Below the pieces are notes generated by a model. It did no database searches. It was not told the DNA's origin and worked only from the letters and a program-made list of their open reading frames with translations. Below are positions 27,194 to 36,453 of a stretch of 64,000 nt of DNA, piece after piece. Position 1 is the stretch's first letter. Each line of letters begins with the position of its first letter. The stretch comes from an uncultured Acidovorax sp. (GTDB lineage: Bacteria; Pseudomonadota; Gammaproteobacteria; Burkholderiales; Burkholderiaceae_C): contig CAJYKV010000027.1 in NCBI GenBank assembly GCA_913774955.1, forward strand, positions 310,001 through 374,000, given 5' to 3'. The position numbers were made by a program, and so were the translations under genes.

Positions 27194-28573
27194 TCACTGC
27201 GCGGCCTCCCAGGTGGTGCCGGCGGCGGAATCCTTGAGCACGATGCCCTGCGCGAGCAGTTCGCCCCGGATGCGGTCGGCCTCGGCGAAGTTCTTCGCGG
27301 CCTTGGCGGCCGCACGCGCGGCGATGTGCGCCTCGATCGCGGCGCCGTCCAGGCGCACGCCCTGGCGCAGGAACGCGCCCGGATCGCCCTGCAGCAGCCC
27401 CAGGCAACCGCCCAGCGCCTTGAGCAGCCCGGCCGTGCGCGCGGACTGCGTGCGGTTCACCTCGCCGGCCAGGTCGAAGAGCACGGCCACCGCCTCGGGC
27501 GTGCCGAAATCCTCGTCCATGGCGGCCTTGAAGCGGGCGGCATGCGGATCGGCCCAGTCGATGGCGCCGATCTCTTCCGGGGCCACCAGCGAGAGCGCGG
27601 TGTAGAGGCGCTTGAGCGACGAGCGCGCGTCCTGCAGGTGCACGTCGCTGTAGTTGAGCGGGCTGCGGTAGTGGGTGCGCACGATGAAGAAGCGCACGCT
27701 CTCGGCATCGTATTGCTCAAGCACCTCGCGGATGGTGAAGAAGTTGCCGAGCGACTTGCTCATCTTCTCGTTGTCGACCCGCACGAAACCGTTGTGGACC
27801 CAGAACGTCGCCAGCGGCTTACCGGTGGCGCCCTCGCTCTGGGCGATCTCGTTCTCGTGGTGGGGGAACTGCAGGTCCGCACCGCCGCCGTGGATGTCGA
27901 AGCTCTCGCCCAGCGTAGCGCAGCTCATGGCCGAGCACTCGATGTGCCAGCCGGGGCGGCCGGCACCGAAGGGGCTGTCCCACTTCGCCTCGGGCGGCTC
28001 CTCCGGCTTGGCGGACTTCCAGAGCACGAAGTCGAGCGGATCGTCCTTGCCCTCCAGCACCGCCACACGCTCGCCGGCACGCAACTCGTCCAGCGACTTG
28101 CCCGAGAGCTTGCCGTAGCCGGGGAACTTCCGCACCGCGTAGTTCATGTCGCCGCGGCTGCCCTGATAGGCCAGGCCCTTTTCCTGCAGCGTACCGATCA
28201 GCGCGAGCATCTGGGGCACGTATTCAGTGGCGCGCGGCTCGACGGTGGGCGGCTCGATGCCCAGCTTGCCAATGTCCTGGTGCATGGCCGCCGTCATCTC
28301 GTCCGTGAGCTCGCGGATCGTGATGCCGCGCTCCACCGCACGGCGGATGATCTTGTCGTCGATGTCGGTGATGTTGCGCACGTAGGTGACGCGGTATCCG
28401 CTGCTGCGCAGCCAGCGCTGCACCACGTCGAACGCCATCATCATCCGGGCGTGGCCGATGTGGCAGAGGTCGTAGATGGTCATGCCGCACACGTACATGC
28501 GGACGTGGCCGGGCTCGAGCGGGGAAAAATCCTCCAGCGCACGCGACAGCGTGTTGTAGATGCGCAAACTCAT
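27194..28573 (-). CDS. cysS: cysteinyl-tRNA synthetase
   Basis: The 459-residue class I synthetase shows the zinc cysteine in [12 protein letters not shown], the HIGH signature in CHIGHARMM, the second zinc region in WHIECSAMS, then HHENE, and the KMSKS loop in [10 protein letters not shown]. It attaches cysteine to tRNA-Cys. The length matches bacterial CysRS. The start is the conserved [11 protein letters not shown]. It is divergent from the TPR gene across a 226-base gap in which TACAAT at 28739-28744 could be a -10 element for the rightward operon. Confidence 0.97.
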   Translation of the reverse strand: MSLRIYNTLSRALEDFSPLEPGHVRMYVCGMTIYDLCHIGHARMMMAFDVVQRWLRSSGYRVTYVRNITDIDDKIIRRAVERGITIRELTDEMTAAMHQDIGKLGIEPPTVEPRATEYVPQMLALIGTLQEKGLAYQGSRGDMNYAVRKFPGYGKLSGKSLDELRAGERVAVLEGKDDPLDFVLWKSAKPEEPPEAKWDSPFGAGRPGWHIECSAMSCATLGESFDIHGGGADLQFPHHENEIAQSEGATGKPLATFWVHNGFVRVDNEKMSKSLGNFFTIREVLEQYDAESVRFFIVRTHYRSPLNYSDVHLQDARSSLKRLYTALSLVAPEEIGAIDWADPHAARFKAAMDEDFGTPEAVAVLFDLAGEVNRTQSARTAGLLKALGGCLGLLQGDPGAFLRQGVRLDGAAIEAHIAARAAAKAAKNFAEADRIRGELLAQGIVLKDSAAGTTWEAAQ

Positions 28574-28799
28574 GGGATGTCAGTGAAGAGGGGTGGTGGG
28601 CCGGGGGAATGCCCTTCGGGCCGTGCCGGCGCGGTCGGGCGGCACCTCATGGTCCAGTCGGGCGGGGCGTGCGCAGGGTCTGCGCGCTGCGCGGTTCAGG
28701 AGCGGCAACAGCGCACCGGCATGGCAAAACCCCTCGGCTACAATCCGCGGCAGTATAAGGCCCGTTACCGATCGACACGTTCATACCCCCTTCCCATCC

Positions 28800-29915
28800 A
28801 TGACGCACGCCCGCCGCCCACTCTCCCATCTCCTGCGACTGCTTGCGTTGTCGGCCCTGCTGGGGGCGCCGCTGGCCCATGCGGACGACTATGCGGAGAT
28901 CACCCAGCTGCTGAAGACCGGCAAGGCGCAGGAAGCGCTCGCCAAGGCCGACCAGCGCCTGCTGGCGAACCCGCGCGATCCGCAGCTGCGCTTCCTGCGC
29001 GGGGTGGCGCAGGCGGATTCGGGCAAGCAGACGGATGCGGTGGCCACGTTCACCAAGCTCACCGAGGACTATCCGGAACTGCCGGAGCCCTACAACAACC
29101 TCGCGGTGCTCTACGCGAACCAGAACCAGCTCGACAAGGCGCGCACCGCGCTCGAGATGGCGATCCGCACCAACCCCAGCTACGCCACGGCGCACGAGAA
29201 CCTGGGCGACATCTACGCCAAGCTCGCCAGCCAGGCCTACAACAAGGCGCTGCAGCTCGACGCCTCCAATGCCGGCACGCTGCGCCCCAAGCTCGCGCTG
29301 ATCCGCGACCTCTTCTCCAGCGACGCCGGCAAGGCCGCCACGGCCAAGGCCACGGGCACGCAGGTGGCCGCCGCCAATGGCCGCGCGACGGCTACGGCCA
29401 CGGCCCCCGCACCCGCCGCATCGCCCGCGCCGTCGCCGGCTCCTGCCCCCACGCGCCCCGCAGCGCCTCCACCGGCGCCGGCTCCGGCGCCTGCCGCAGC
29501 ACCCGCGCCTTCGCCCGCCGCAGCGCCTGCTCCCGCCCCTGCCGCCGCGGCCGCGTCGTCTTCCACGGCCGCCGCCGAGCGCGAGGTCGTGTCCGCCGTG
29601 CGCGCCTGGGCGAGCGCCTGGGAGAGTCAGGACATGCATGGCTACCTGGGCGCCTACGATGCCTCCTTCACGCCCCCGGGCAAGCTGAGCCGCGCCGCCT
29701 GGGAGAAGGAGCGCCGCGACCGCATCGTCGGCCGCGCCAAGATCAACGTCACCGTGAACGACCTGAACGTCACGGTGAAGGACAACAAGGCCCAGGCACG
29801 CTTCCGCCAGGGCTACAGCTCGGGCTCGTACAGCGTCAACAGCCGCAAGACCCTCGACATGGTCTACACCCCGGCAGGCCGGTGGCTGATCGTCCGCGAG
29901 TCCACCGGCGGCTGA
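28800..29915 (+). CDS. exported TPR protein with a C-terminal SnoaL/NTF2-like domain
   Basis: The 371-residue protein begins with a signal peptide (LLRLLALSALLGAPLAHA|DD). Three or more tetratricopeptide repeats follow at about 30-165 (LLKTGKAQEALAKADQRLLA, EPYNNLAVLYANQNQLDKA, AHENLGDIYAKLA), then an Ala/Pro linker of about 80 residues. The C-terminal domain of about 110 residues (VRAWASAWESQDMHGYLGAY onward) is of the NTF2-like kind found in L,D-transpeptidase partners. It should act in the periplasm, probably in cell-wall work with the next gene, whose C-terminus carries a similar domain. The first ATG with a family-consistent signal peptide is at 28800. Confidence 0.85.
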   Translation: MTHARRPLSHLLRLLALSALLGAPLAHADDYAEITQLLKTGKAQEALAKADQRLLANPRDPQLRFLRGVAQADSGKQTDAVATFTKLTEDYPELPEPYNNLAVLYANQNQLDKARTALEMAIRTNPSYATAHENLGDIYAKLASQAYNKALQLDASNAGTLRPKLALIRDLFSSDAGKAATAKATGTQVAAANGRATATATAPAPAASPAPSPAPAPTRPAAPPPAPAPAPAAAPAPSPAAAPAPAPAAAAASSSTAAAEREVVSAVRAWASAWESQDMHGYLGAYDASFTPPGKLSRAAWEKERRDRIVGRAKINVTVNDLNVTVKDNKAQARFRQGYSSGSYSVNSRKTLDMVYTPAGRWLIVRESTGG

Positions 29916-30045
29916 TGGCGGTTCGGCGGGCGGGCGCGCCCTCTTCCCTCCGGCCTCCACGCCGTGGCCCGGGCATCGCCGCGCGGGCGTGGCGCCGCTG
30001 GCGCACGTGCCCGGCCGCGCCCCTGCGCCCCGTCTGCTGATCCGC

Positions 30046-31359
30046 ATGTCCGTGGCCATGAATCTCCGGAGCCGCACGGTGGCGGCGGCAGCCGCCGTGT
30101 CGGTGCTGTGCGGCGCACTGTGCCCCCAGGCCGCCTGGGCCCAGGGCGACAAGGAGCGCGGCATCGCCCGCGGCAAGCGCGCTGCGTCCAAGGCGCCCGC
30201 GCGCCCGCAGCAGGCGCCCCTGCGCGACGGCCAGGCCGAGCAGCGCCTCATGGAGGTCTACCGGCTCACCGGCGAAGGCCGTGGCCGCGAGGCGCTCGCC
30301 AAGGCCGAAGCCCTGGTGCGCGACTACCCCAATTTCCAGCTCGCGCAGCTCGCGCTGGGCGATCTGCTCTCGGCCCGCACGCGGCCGCTGCGCCAGTTGG
30401 GCGACGTGCCCGCGGGCCAGGGCGACGCCCCCCAGCCGCCCTCGCCCAATGCGGCCGAGGTGCTGGCCGAGCTGCGCGCCGAATCCCGCCAGCGCACGGA
30501 CGCGCTGCGCGTGCGCCCGGGGGCCCGCGCCATCCCGGCGCAGTTCATCGAACTGTCGCCGCGCTCGCGCCATGCCATCGCGGTGGATGCGTCGCGCTCG
30601 CGGCTCTACCTGTTCCAGAACACCGAACAGGGCATGGAGCTGGTGGCCGACTATTACGCCTCCGTCGGCAAGCTCGGCATCGAGAAGGCGCTGGAGGGCG
30701 ACCAGCGCACGCCGCTGGGCGTCTATTTCATCACCAGCCGCCTCGATCCCGCGACGCTCAAGGATTTCTACGGCGCGGGCGCGCTGCCGATCAACTACCC
30801 GAATCCGCTGGACCAGAGCCGCGGCAAGACCGGCAGCGGCATCTGGCTGCACGGCACGCCGTCCGAGCAGTTCTCGCGCGCACCGCTCTCCACCGATGGC
30901 TGCCTCGCGCTCGCCAACCCCGATCTGGAACGCATCCTGCGCACGGTGGAGCCGCGCTCCACGCCGGTGGTGATCGCGCGCCGCATCGATTGGGTGCAGC
31001 CGCAGGCGGTGCAGGCCGAGCGCCGCCAGTTCGAGGCCGTGCTCGATGCCTGGCGCGGCGCCAAGTCGCAGGGCGACGTGCGGCGGCTGATGTCCTTCTA
31101 CGCACCGGATTTCCAGAGCTACGGCAAGATGCCCCTGGCGGACTACGCGAAAACGCTGGAAACCGAGGTCCGCGCCCTGCGCGGCCGGCCCCTGCACCTC
31201 AAGGACCGCTCGCTGCTGCGCTGGAAGGATGCCTCCGACACCATGGTGGTGACCTTCGGCGAAGTCGCCGAGGGCGCCCGCACCGGGCCCGTGAAGCGCC
31301 AGTACTGGACGCGCAAGGGCCAGCAATGGCAGATCTTTTTCGAAGGAGTGATTGGATGA
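30046..31359 (+). CDS. L,D-transpeptidase (YkuD family) with a C-terminal NTF2-like domain
   Basis: The roughly 437-residue protein has a signal peptide, a short helical segment resembling part of a TPR ([20 protein letters not shown]) and a YkuD catalytic domain. The active site is HGTPSEQF followed by STDGCLAL, placing the catalytic cysteine near residue 286; the usual arginine after the cysteine is replaced. A C-terminal NTF2-like domain follows ([20 protein letters not shown]). Such enzymes make 3-3 cross-links or attach proteins to peptidoglycan, and the double-domain type resembles Cds6/ErfK-like proteins. ATG 30058 and an upstream codon at 29989 are alternative starts. It overlaps the next start (ATGA). 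Confidence 0.88.
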   Translation: MSVAMNLRSRTVAAAAAVSVLCGALCPQAAWAQGDKERGIARGKRAASKAPARPQQAPLRDGQAEQRLMEVYRLTGEGRGREALAKAEALVRDYPNFQLAQLALGDLLSARTRPLRQLGDVPAGQGDAPQPPSPNAAEVLAELRAESRQRTDALRVRPGARAIPAQFIELSPRSRHAIAVDASRSRLYLFQNTEQGMELVADYYASVGKLGIEKALEGDQRTPLGVYFITSRLDPATLKDFYGAGALPINYPNPLDQSRGKTGSGIWLHGTPSEQFSRAPLSTDGCLALANPDLERILRTVEPRSTPVVIARRIDWVQPQAVQAERRQFEAVLDAWRGAKSQGDVRRLMSFYAPDFQSYGKMPLADYAKTLETEVRALRGRPLHLKDRSLLRWKDASDTMVVTFGEVAEGARTGPVKRQYWTRKGQQWQIFFEGVIG

Positions 31360-31952
31360 CGAACCTGCTTTCCCGACGCTGCGCCGCCCTGGCGCTGGCT
31401 GCCGGCTTCGCCTGCACGGCGCTGGCCCCGTCCGCTTTCGCCCAGACCGCTGCCGCGGCGCCGAAGGTCAAGCTGGCCACCAGCCTGGGCGACATCGTGC
31501 TGCAGCTCGATCCTGCAAAGGCGCCGAAGACGGTCGAGAACTTCCTGCAGTACGTGAAGGACAAGCACTACGACGGCACGATCTTCCACCGCGTGATCGA
31601 CGGCTTCATGATCCAGGGCGGCGGCTTCACGCCCGACATGAAGCAGAAGCCCACGCGCCCGCCGATCCCGCTGGAGGCCGCCAACGGCCTGAAGAACGAT
31701 GCCTATACCATCGCCATGGCGCGTACCGGCAGCCCGGATTCGGCCACGTCGCAGTTCTTCATCAACGTGAAGGACAACGCCGCCCTCAACGCCCCGAACC
31801 CCGACGGCCACGGCTATGCCGTGTTCGGCAAGGTCGTGAGCGGCAAGGACGTGGTGGACAAGATCAAGGCGGTGGACACCGCCAACCGCGGCATGCACCA
31901 GAGCGTTCCCACCACGCCCGTCGTGATCCAGTCCGCCACCGTGGTTCAGTGA
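31356..31952 (+). CDS. ppiA: periplasmic peptidyl-prolyl cis-trans isomerase (cyclophilin)
   Basis: The 198-residue protein has a signal peptide ending near residue 29 (APSAFA|QT) and a cyclophilin domain with [33 protein letters not shown] and GYAVFGKV. The catalytic arginine and the Gln/Phe pair are present. It speeds proline isomerisation of periplasmic proteins. The ATG overlaps the L,D-transpeptidase stop, and a GAAGGAG sequence lies upstream. A cytoplasmic paralogue follows 56 bases downstream. Confidence 0.94.
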   Translation: MTNLLSRRCAALALAAGFACTALAPSAFAQTAAAAPKVKLATSLGDIVLQLDPAKAPKTVENFLQYVKDKHYDGTIFHRVIDGFMIQGGGFTPDMKQKPTRPPIPLEAANGLKNDAYTIAMARTGSPDSATSQFFINVKDNAALNAPNPDGHGYAVFGKVVSGKDVVDKIKAVDTANRGMHQSVPTTPVVIQSATVVQ

Positions 31953-32008
31953 GCCACCCTCGCACGCACCCCCACCGTCCCTACCCGGGACTCCACCAGG
32001 AACCCCCA

Positions 32009-32515
32009 ATGAGCAACCCGCAAGTCGAACTCCACATCGCCGGCCACGGCGTGATCGTCATCGAACTCGACGCCGAGAAGGCGCCCAAGTCCACCGAGAA
32101 CTTCCTCGCCTACGTGAAGAAGGGCCACTACGACAACACCGTGTTCCACCGCGTGATCCCCGGCTTCATGATCCAGGGCGGCGGCTTCGAGCCCGGCATG
32201 AACCAGAAGGGCACCGACGCCGCGATCGAGAACGAGGCCCAGAACGGCCTGAAGAACGACAAGTACACCGTGGCCATGGCACGCACGAGCGATCCGCACT
32301 CGGCCACCGCGCAGTTCTTCATCAACGTCGCCGACAACGGCTTCCTGAACCACACCGCGCCGTCCGCCCAGGGCTGGGGCTACGCCGTGTTCGGCAAGGT
32401 GGTCAAGGGCACCGAGATCGTGGACGCGATCAAGGGCGTGAAGACCGGCCGCAAGGGCTTCCACGACGACGTGCCGAAGGACGACGTCATCATCGAGAAG
32501 GCCGTGGTGGTCTGA
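32009..32515 (+). CDS. ppiB: cytoplasmic peptidyl-prolyl cis-trans isomerase (cyclophilin)
   Basis: The 168-residue cyclophilin lacks a signal peptide. It has [35 protein letters not shown] and [12 protein letters not shown], with the full catalytic core. It is clearly paralogous to the gene just upstream and is probably the PpiB-type folding helper. CCAGGA lies upstream of the ATG. The operon ends at a dispersed intergenic repeat. Confidence 0.95.
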   Translation: MSNPQVELHIAGHGVIVIELDAEKAPKSTENFLAYVKKGHYDNTVFHRVIPGFMIQGGGFEPGMNQKGTDAAIENEAQNGLKNDKYTVAMARTSDPHSATAQFFINVADNGFLNHTAPSAQGWGYAVFGKVVKGTEIVDAIKGVKTGRKGFHDDVPKDDVIIEKAVVV

Positions 32516-32520
32516 TTCGC

Positions 32521-32621
32521 CCTGAGTCGCTTCGCGCCTCCCCCTTGATGGGGGGACGACGCCAGCGGCCCGGCAGAGCCGGTTCCACGGCGTCTGCTGG
32601 CGTGGCCTGCTCCGCGGCCTT
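32521..32621 (-). repeat. dispersed intergenic repeat, copy 2
   Basis: On the minus strand this reads GGCCGCGGAGCAGGCCA and continues through a 63-base block nearly identical to 25198-25260, then the hairpin CCCCCTTGATGGGGG (32540-32554) and a CGCGAAGCGACTCAGGG tail. It occupies the gap between ppiB and lpxH in the opposite orientation to copy 1. It may act as a terminator-like or RNA-stabilising structure. Confidence 0.7.
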
Positions 32622-32696
32622 CCGTTCCGCGAACGCCGCGCGGGATGCAGGGCCGTGAGTCCGGCGCGAACGCACTCGTCTTCCTCCCGTACCGTC

Positions 32697-33494
32697 ATGA
32701 GCCTGCCCGTGCCCGACATCCGGGAGTTCGTGGCGCCCGACACGTGGCGCGCGATCGATTTCATTTCCGACCTGCACCTCGAGGCGGACCATCCCCGGAC
32801 GGTGGAGGCGCTCTTCCACTACCTGGACACGACGCCGGCCGATGCCGTGTTCCTGCTGGGGGACGTGTTCGAGGTCTGGGTGGGCGACGATGCCCTGCAC
32901 GAGCCCGGCAGCTTCGAGGCCGCCTGCTGCGCGCGCCTGCGCGACGCCGCACTGCGCAGGGCAATCTTTTTCATGCACGGCAACCGCGACTTCCTGGTCG
33001 GTGCCGGCTTCACGCAGGCCACGGGCATTCCCGTGCTGCAGGATCCCACCGTGCTCGTCTTCGCCGGCCGCCGCTGGCTCCTGAGCCATGGCGATGCCTT
33101 GTGCCTGGCCGACGTGCCGTACCAGAAATTCCGCGCCATTGCGCGCGATCCGCAATGGCAGGCGCAGTTGCTCGCGCGCCCGCTCCCGGAGCGCCGCGCC
33201 CAGGGCCGCAGCGCCCGCACCGAGAGCGAGGCGCGCAAGCAGGCGGGCACGGCCTTCTACGGCGACGTGGACGGCGGCGCCACGCTGCAATGGCTGCATG
33301 CCGCGCACGCACACGCGCTGATCCACGGGCACACGCACCTGCCGGCCGACCATGCGCTGGGCGAGGCCATCGGAGGCCATGCGCTGGCCCGCCATGTGCT
33401 CACCGACTGGGATCTGGAGGCGCCCGTGCCGCGCGCCGAAGCACTGCGGCTCACCGCCGCGGGCTTGGAACGCATCCGCCTCGTCCCCAGATAG
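32697..33494 (+). CDS. lpxH: UDP-2,3-diacylglucosamine diphosphatase
   Basis: The 265-residue protein has all five metallophosphoesterase blocks: SDLHLE, GDVFEVWVGDD, HGNRDF, SHGD and HGHTH. LpxH hydrolyses UDP-2,3-diacylglucosamine to lipid X and UMP in lipid A synthesis, at the inner face of the inner membrane. The frame is open to a GTG at 32655, giving a 279-residue form, but ATG 32697 gives the expected family N-terminus. mtfA follows after four bases. Confidence 0.93.
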   Translation: MSLPVPDIREFVAPDTWRAIDFISDLHLEADHPRTVEALFHYLDTTPADAVFLLGDVFEVWVGDDALHEPGSFEAACCARLRDAALRRAIFFMHGNRDFLVGAGFTQATGIPVLQDPTVLVFAGRRWLLSHGDALCLADVPYQKFRAIARDPQWQAQLLARPLPERRAQGRSARTESEARKQAGTAFYGDVDGGATLQWLHAAHAHALIHGHTHLPADHALGEAIGGHALARHVLTDWDLEAPVPRAEALRLTAAGLERIRLVPR

Positions 33495-33498
33495 CGGC

Positions 33499-34389
33499 AT
33501 GCCCGCCACCCCCGAACCGGCTCCGGCCGCCTCCCCTGCCCCCGCCTCCGGCTTCACCCGCCTGCTGAACCGGCTCTCGCGCCGCGTGCGTTCCACGCTC
33601 GCGCCCGTGCCGGAGATCCCGGCCACGCTGTGGCTGCAGACCGTGCAGCGCTACGCCTTCCTGGGCGCGCTGCCGCTGCAGGACCAGGCCAAGCTGCGCG
33701 CCCTGAGCGCGCTCTTCCTGCAGCGCAAGGAATTCACCGGCGTCCACGGGCTGGAGGTGACCGACGCCATGGCGGTGGCCATCGCCGCGCAGGCCTGCCT
33801 GCCGCTCCTGCACTGGGGCGAGCCGGCCAAGGCCCTGGCCTGGTACGACGATTTCGTGGGCATCGTGGTGCATCCCGGCGAGGCCGTGGCGCGCCGGCAG
33901 GCCGTGGACGAAGCCGGCGTGGTGCACGATTACGACGAAGTGCTGCTGGGCGAGGCCATGGAGCGCGGCCCGGTGATGCTGAGCTGGCCCGCCGTGGACG
34001 GCGCCGGACGGCCGCTGTCTGCCGGCGAACGGGGCAGCGGCACGAGCGTGGTCGTGCACGAGTTCGCGCACAAGCTGGACATGCGCAACGGCGGCGCGGA
34101 CGGCTATCCGCCCCTGCCCGCGGGCTTCCTGGGCACGCAGGGCGCGGGTGCGGCGCGCGAGCGCTGGCGCGCGGCCTGGGAGCCGGCGTACGAGGACTTC
34201 CGCGAGCGCGTCATCATCGCCGAGCGGTTCGGCGGCGAGCGGCCGTGGCTCGATGCCTACGGCGCCACCGCACCCGCGGAGTTCTTCGCCGTGGCGTGCG
34301 AGGCCTATTTCGTCAGCCGGGAGCGCTTCGCGCAGGAATTCCCGGCGCTGATGCCGGTGCTGGACGCGTATTTCCGTCCGGGCGGCTGA
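33499..34389 (+). CDS. mtfA: MtfA-type zinc metallopeptidase
   Basis: The 296-residue protein carries the zinc site HEFAHKLD with His187, Glu188 and His191, and a downstream acidic ligand region (EFFAVACEAYF), as in MtfA/YeeI. In enteric bacteria MtfA binds the repressor Mlc and so affects glucose uptake; it also has aminopeptidase activity. The first 35 residues are Pro/Ala-rich and Arg-rich and probably flexible. It is transcribed with lpxH and converges on the diguanylate cyclase gene. Confidence 0.92.
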   Translation: MPATPEPAPAASPAPASGFTRLLNRLSRRVRSTLAPVPEIPATLWLQTVQRYAFLGALPLQDQAKLRALSALFLQRKEFTGVHGLEVTDAMAVAIAAQACLPLLHWGEPAKALAWYDDFVGIVVHPGEAVARRQAVDEAGVVHDYDEVLLGEAMERGPVMLSWPAVDGAGRPLSAGERGSGTSVVVHEFAHKLDMRNGGADGYPPLPAGFLGTQGAGAARERWRAAWEPAYEDFRERVIIAERFGGERPWLDAYGATAPAEFFAVACEAYFVSRERFAQEFPALMPVLDAYFRPGG

Positions 34390-34435
34390 CCCCCACACTC
34401 CTCGCGGGTCTGGTCCGGTCGGGCGGGATGGGGCG

Positions 34436-35686
34436 TCAGGCCGCCATGCGGTGGTGGCCGCGGCCCTCGGCCTTGACCTCGTACATGGCGTCGTCCGCTG
34501 CGCGCAGCAGTCCTGCCATGTCCTGCGCGTGCTGGGGGAACAGCGCCACGCCGACGCTCACCGACGCCTGCAGGCGCGCGCCGCCGGCCAGCGGCACCGG
34601 CTCGCGCATGGCGCGCACCACGCGGTCCGCCATGCGCTCCGCATCCTGCGTGCTCTGGGCCGGCGCCATCACGATGGCGAACTCGTCGCCGCCGAGGCGC
34701 GCGACGAGGTCCGACTCCCGCAGCTGGGCGCGCAGGCGCTGCGCGACGGCCACGAGCAGGGCGTCGCCGGTGGCGTGCCCGTGGCGATCGTTCACGGACT
34801 TGAAATGGTCGTTGTCCAGGAACAGCAGTGCGACCGAAGTGCCCGCCCTGCGCGCCTCGGCGAGCCGGGCCTGCAGATGCTGTTCGAAACACGCCCGGTT
34901 GGGCAGTCCGGTCAGGCTGTCGTGCAGGGCCTGGCGCGAGAGCTCCTCGTTGCGCTGCTCCAGCAGTGCTTCGCGGCGCTCCAGTTCCTCCAGGAGCGCG
35001 TTGAAGTCGTCGCCCAGCGCATCCATCTCGGCGATGCGCGCGGGTGGCACGCGCAGACCCCGGGCCTGCGTGCGGCGCACCGCGCGCGCCACGCCCGCCA
35101 GCGCCTGCAGCGGCACCACCATGTCGCGCAGCATGCGCCGCGCCATCCAGGTGCCCACCGCCCCGCTCACCGAGGTGCACAGCAGCAAGAGGATGAGCCC
35201 GCTGGCGACGAAGCGCAACAGCCCCAGACCGTCGCTGCGCAGCGTGACGGATCCGGCAGGTTCTCCGTCGTAGAGGATGGGCTCGGAGACGGGCTCCAGC
35301 ATCACCAGCACCGCCACGGCATGGGCCAGCCGCCCTGTGAGGTCGTGGCGTTCCGCGCGCCATTCGGTGAAGACTGCGCCTTGGGAATCCGTCACCCGCG
35401 CCTCGGCGACGCCCTCGTCCTGCACCATGCGGCGCAGCGTGGACTCCGCCTCGGCGCGGTCGTCGAACACCACGGCCGCTTCCACGGTGTAGGCCAGCGA
35501 ACGCGCCACCAGCTGCAGGTTGCTGTCCACATAGAACCGCAGGGCCACCAGCCCGGCCAGCACCAGCAGCACGCCGGCGAGGGCCACGGCCAGCAGCGCC
35601 ATGCTCAGGTGCGCGCGCAGCACCGTGGCGCGCAAGGTTTCCTGCCAGCCGGGCCGGGCGCGTTCGGGCCGGGCGGCCCGCGTCAC
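34436..35686 (-). CDS. membrane diguanylate cyclase, YfiN/TpbB type
   Basis: The 416-residue protein starts at a GTG that overlaps the upstream stop (GTGA). A first membrane helix near residues 20-45 (LLAVALAGVLLVLAGLVAL), a periplasmic domain, a second membrane helix (FVASGLILLLLCTSVSGAV), a HAMP-like stretch and a C-terminal GGDEF domain follow. The catalytic GGDEF is intact at residues 332-336, and a product-inhibition RxxD site (RESD) lies five residues before it. It makes cyclic di-GMP. The coupled upstream gene encodes a YfiR-like protein that in Pseudomonas binds and represses YfiN. Confidence 0.93.
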   Translation of the reverse strand: MTRAARPERARPGWQETLRATVLRAHLSMALLAVALAGVLLVLAGLVALRFYVDSNLQLVARSLAYTVEAAVVFDDRAEAESTLRRMVQDEGVAEARVTDSQGAVFTEWRAERHDLTGRLAHAVAVLVMLEPVSEPILYDGEPAGSVTLRSDGLGLLRFVASGLILLLLCTSVSGAVGTWMARRMLRDMVVPLQALAGVARAVRRTQARGLRVPPARIAEMDALGDDFNALLEELERREALLEQRNEELSRQALHDSLTGLPNRACFEQHLQARLAEARRAGTSVALLFLDNDHFKSVNDRHGHATGDALLVAVAQRLRAQLRESDLVARLGGDEFAIVMAPAQSTQDAERMADRVVRAMREPVPLAGGARLQASVSVGVALFPQHAQDMAGLLRAADDAMYEVKAEGRGHHRMAA

Positions 35687-36288
35687 GGCGCGGCCTTCCG
35701 GCGCGACAGCTGCAGCACCCGGGGATTGACCCGCACGCCGCTGCGCGCGACCGCTTCCGGGTTGCTCTCGAAGCCCACGCCTTCCGCCCGTACGTCCAGG
35801 CAGAACATGCAGCCGACGCGGCACAGCTCGCGCCGCTCGCCGATCGACAGGACGGCCTGCGGGCCGATCCGCTCCGCCAGCCTGCGCCATTCCTCGTCGT
35901 CCAGGCGGCCCGCATAGATGCCATCGCAGGAGGTGGCGAGCGTGGCATCGTCCAGCCGCAGGCGGCGCACTTCGATGCGGCGGGAATGGGGCGGCTCGGC
36001 GCCCTGCAGGAGTTCGTCGGCGTATTCGGTGGGGCCCACCACGCAGAGCCTCACGGGCTGGGGATCGCCGGGCCAGCGGGTGTAGCCGACGATGCCGAGC
36101 ACGGTCTGCGTGACGGACCGGGTCTTCGCATCGGTGCCGTAAAGACCCTGGGGCAGCGCCACGCCATGCCAGGCAGCCAGCCAGGCCACGAAGGCGCCCA
36201 GGGCCAGGATACGCAGATATCGCGACGCCGGCGCGGGGAGGAACAACGTCCGGAATGGCAGGCGGATGAAAGTCGGAGACAGGGGCAC
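35683..36288 (-). CDS. YfiR family periplasmic protein
   Basis: The 201-residue protein has a hydrophobic N-terminal signal or anchor (ILALGAFVAWLAAWHG) and the YfiR-like DUF4154 domain (TQTVLGIVGYTRWPGD, RLCVVGP, VLSIGERRELCRVGCMFCL, INPRVLQLS-like end). The cysteines in the CRVGCMFC region fit the disulfides that make YfiR redox-sensitive. It should bind the periplasmic part of the coupled diguanylate cyclase and hold it inactive. The outer-membrane partner YfiB is not seen nearby. Confidence 0.85.
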   Translation of the reverse strand: MPLSPTFIRLPFRTLFLPAPASRYLRILALGAFVAWLAAWHGVALPQGLYGTDAKTRSVTQTVLGIVGYTRWPGDPQPVRLCVVGPTEYADELLQGAEPPHSRRIEVRRLRLDDATLATSCDGIYAGRLDDEEWRRLAERIGPQAVLSIGERRELCRVGCMFCLDVRAEGVGFESNPEAVARSGVRVNPRVLQLSRRKAAP

Positions 36289-36453
36289 TGGCGCGGCGGT
36301 ACGGCGGGAGGCGAACGGGCGAGGAACAGGGGCGGAACCCCGCCCTGCCGCGCAGTGTACCGGCCCTGCCGATGAGCCTGGACCGCACGCGGCGCCGGCC
36401 TACAGCCGCCCTGGTATGGACCCCCCGCCGCCGCCGCGGCAGGCCCATCACGC

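Noticed and set aside
28739..28744. TACAAT as a -10 promoter element for the TPR operon
   Set aside because: No acceptable -35 hexamer lies 16-18 bases upstream; noted with cysS but not claimed as a promoter.
29400..29570. Possible tandem repeat or CRISPR-like array
   Set aside because: The periodicity is only Ala/Pro codon repetition in a protein linker, with no fixed repeat/spacer length.
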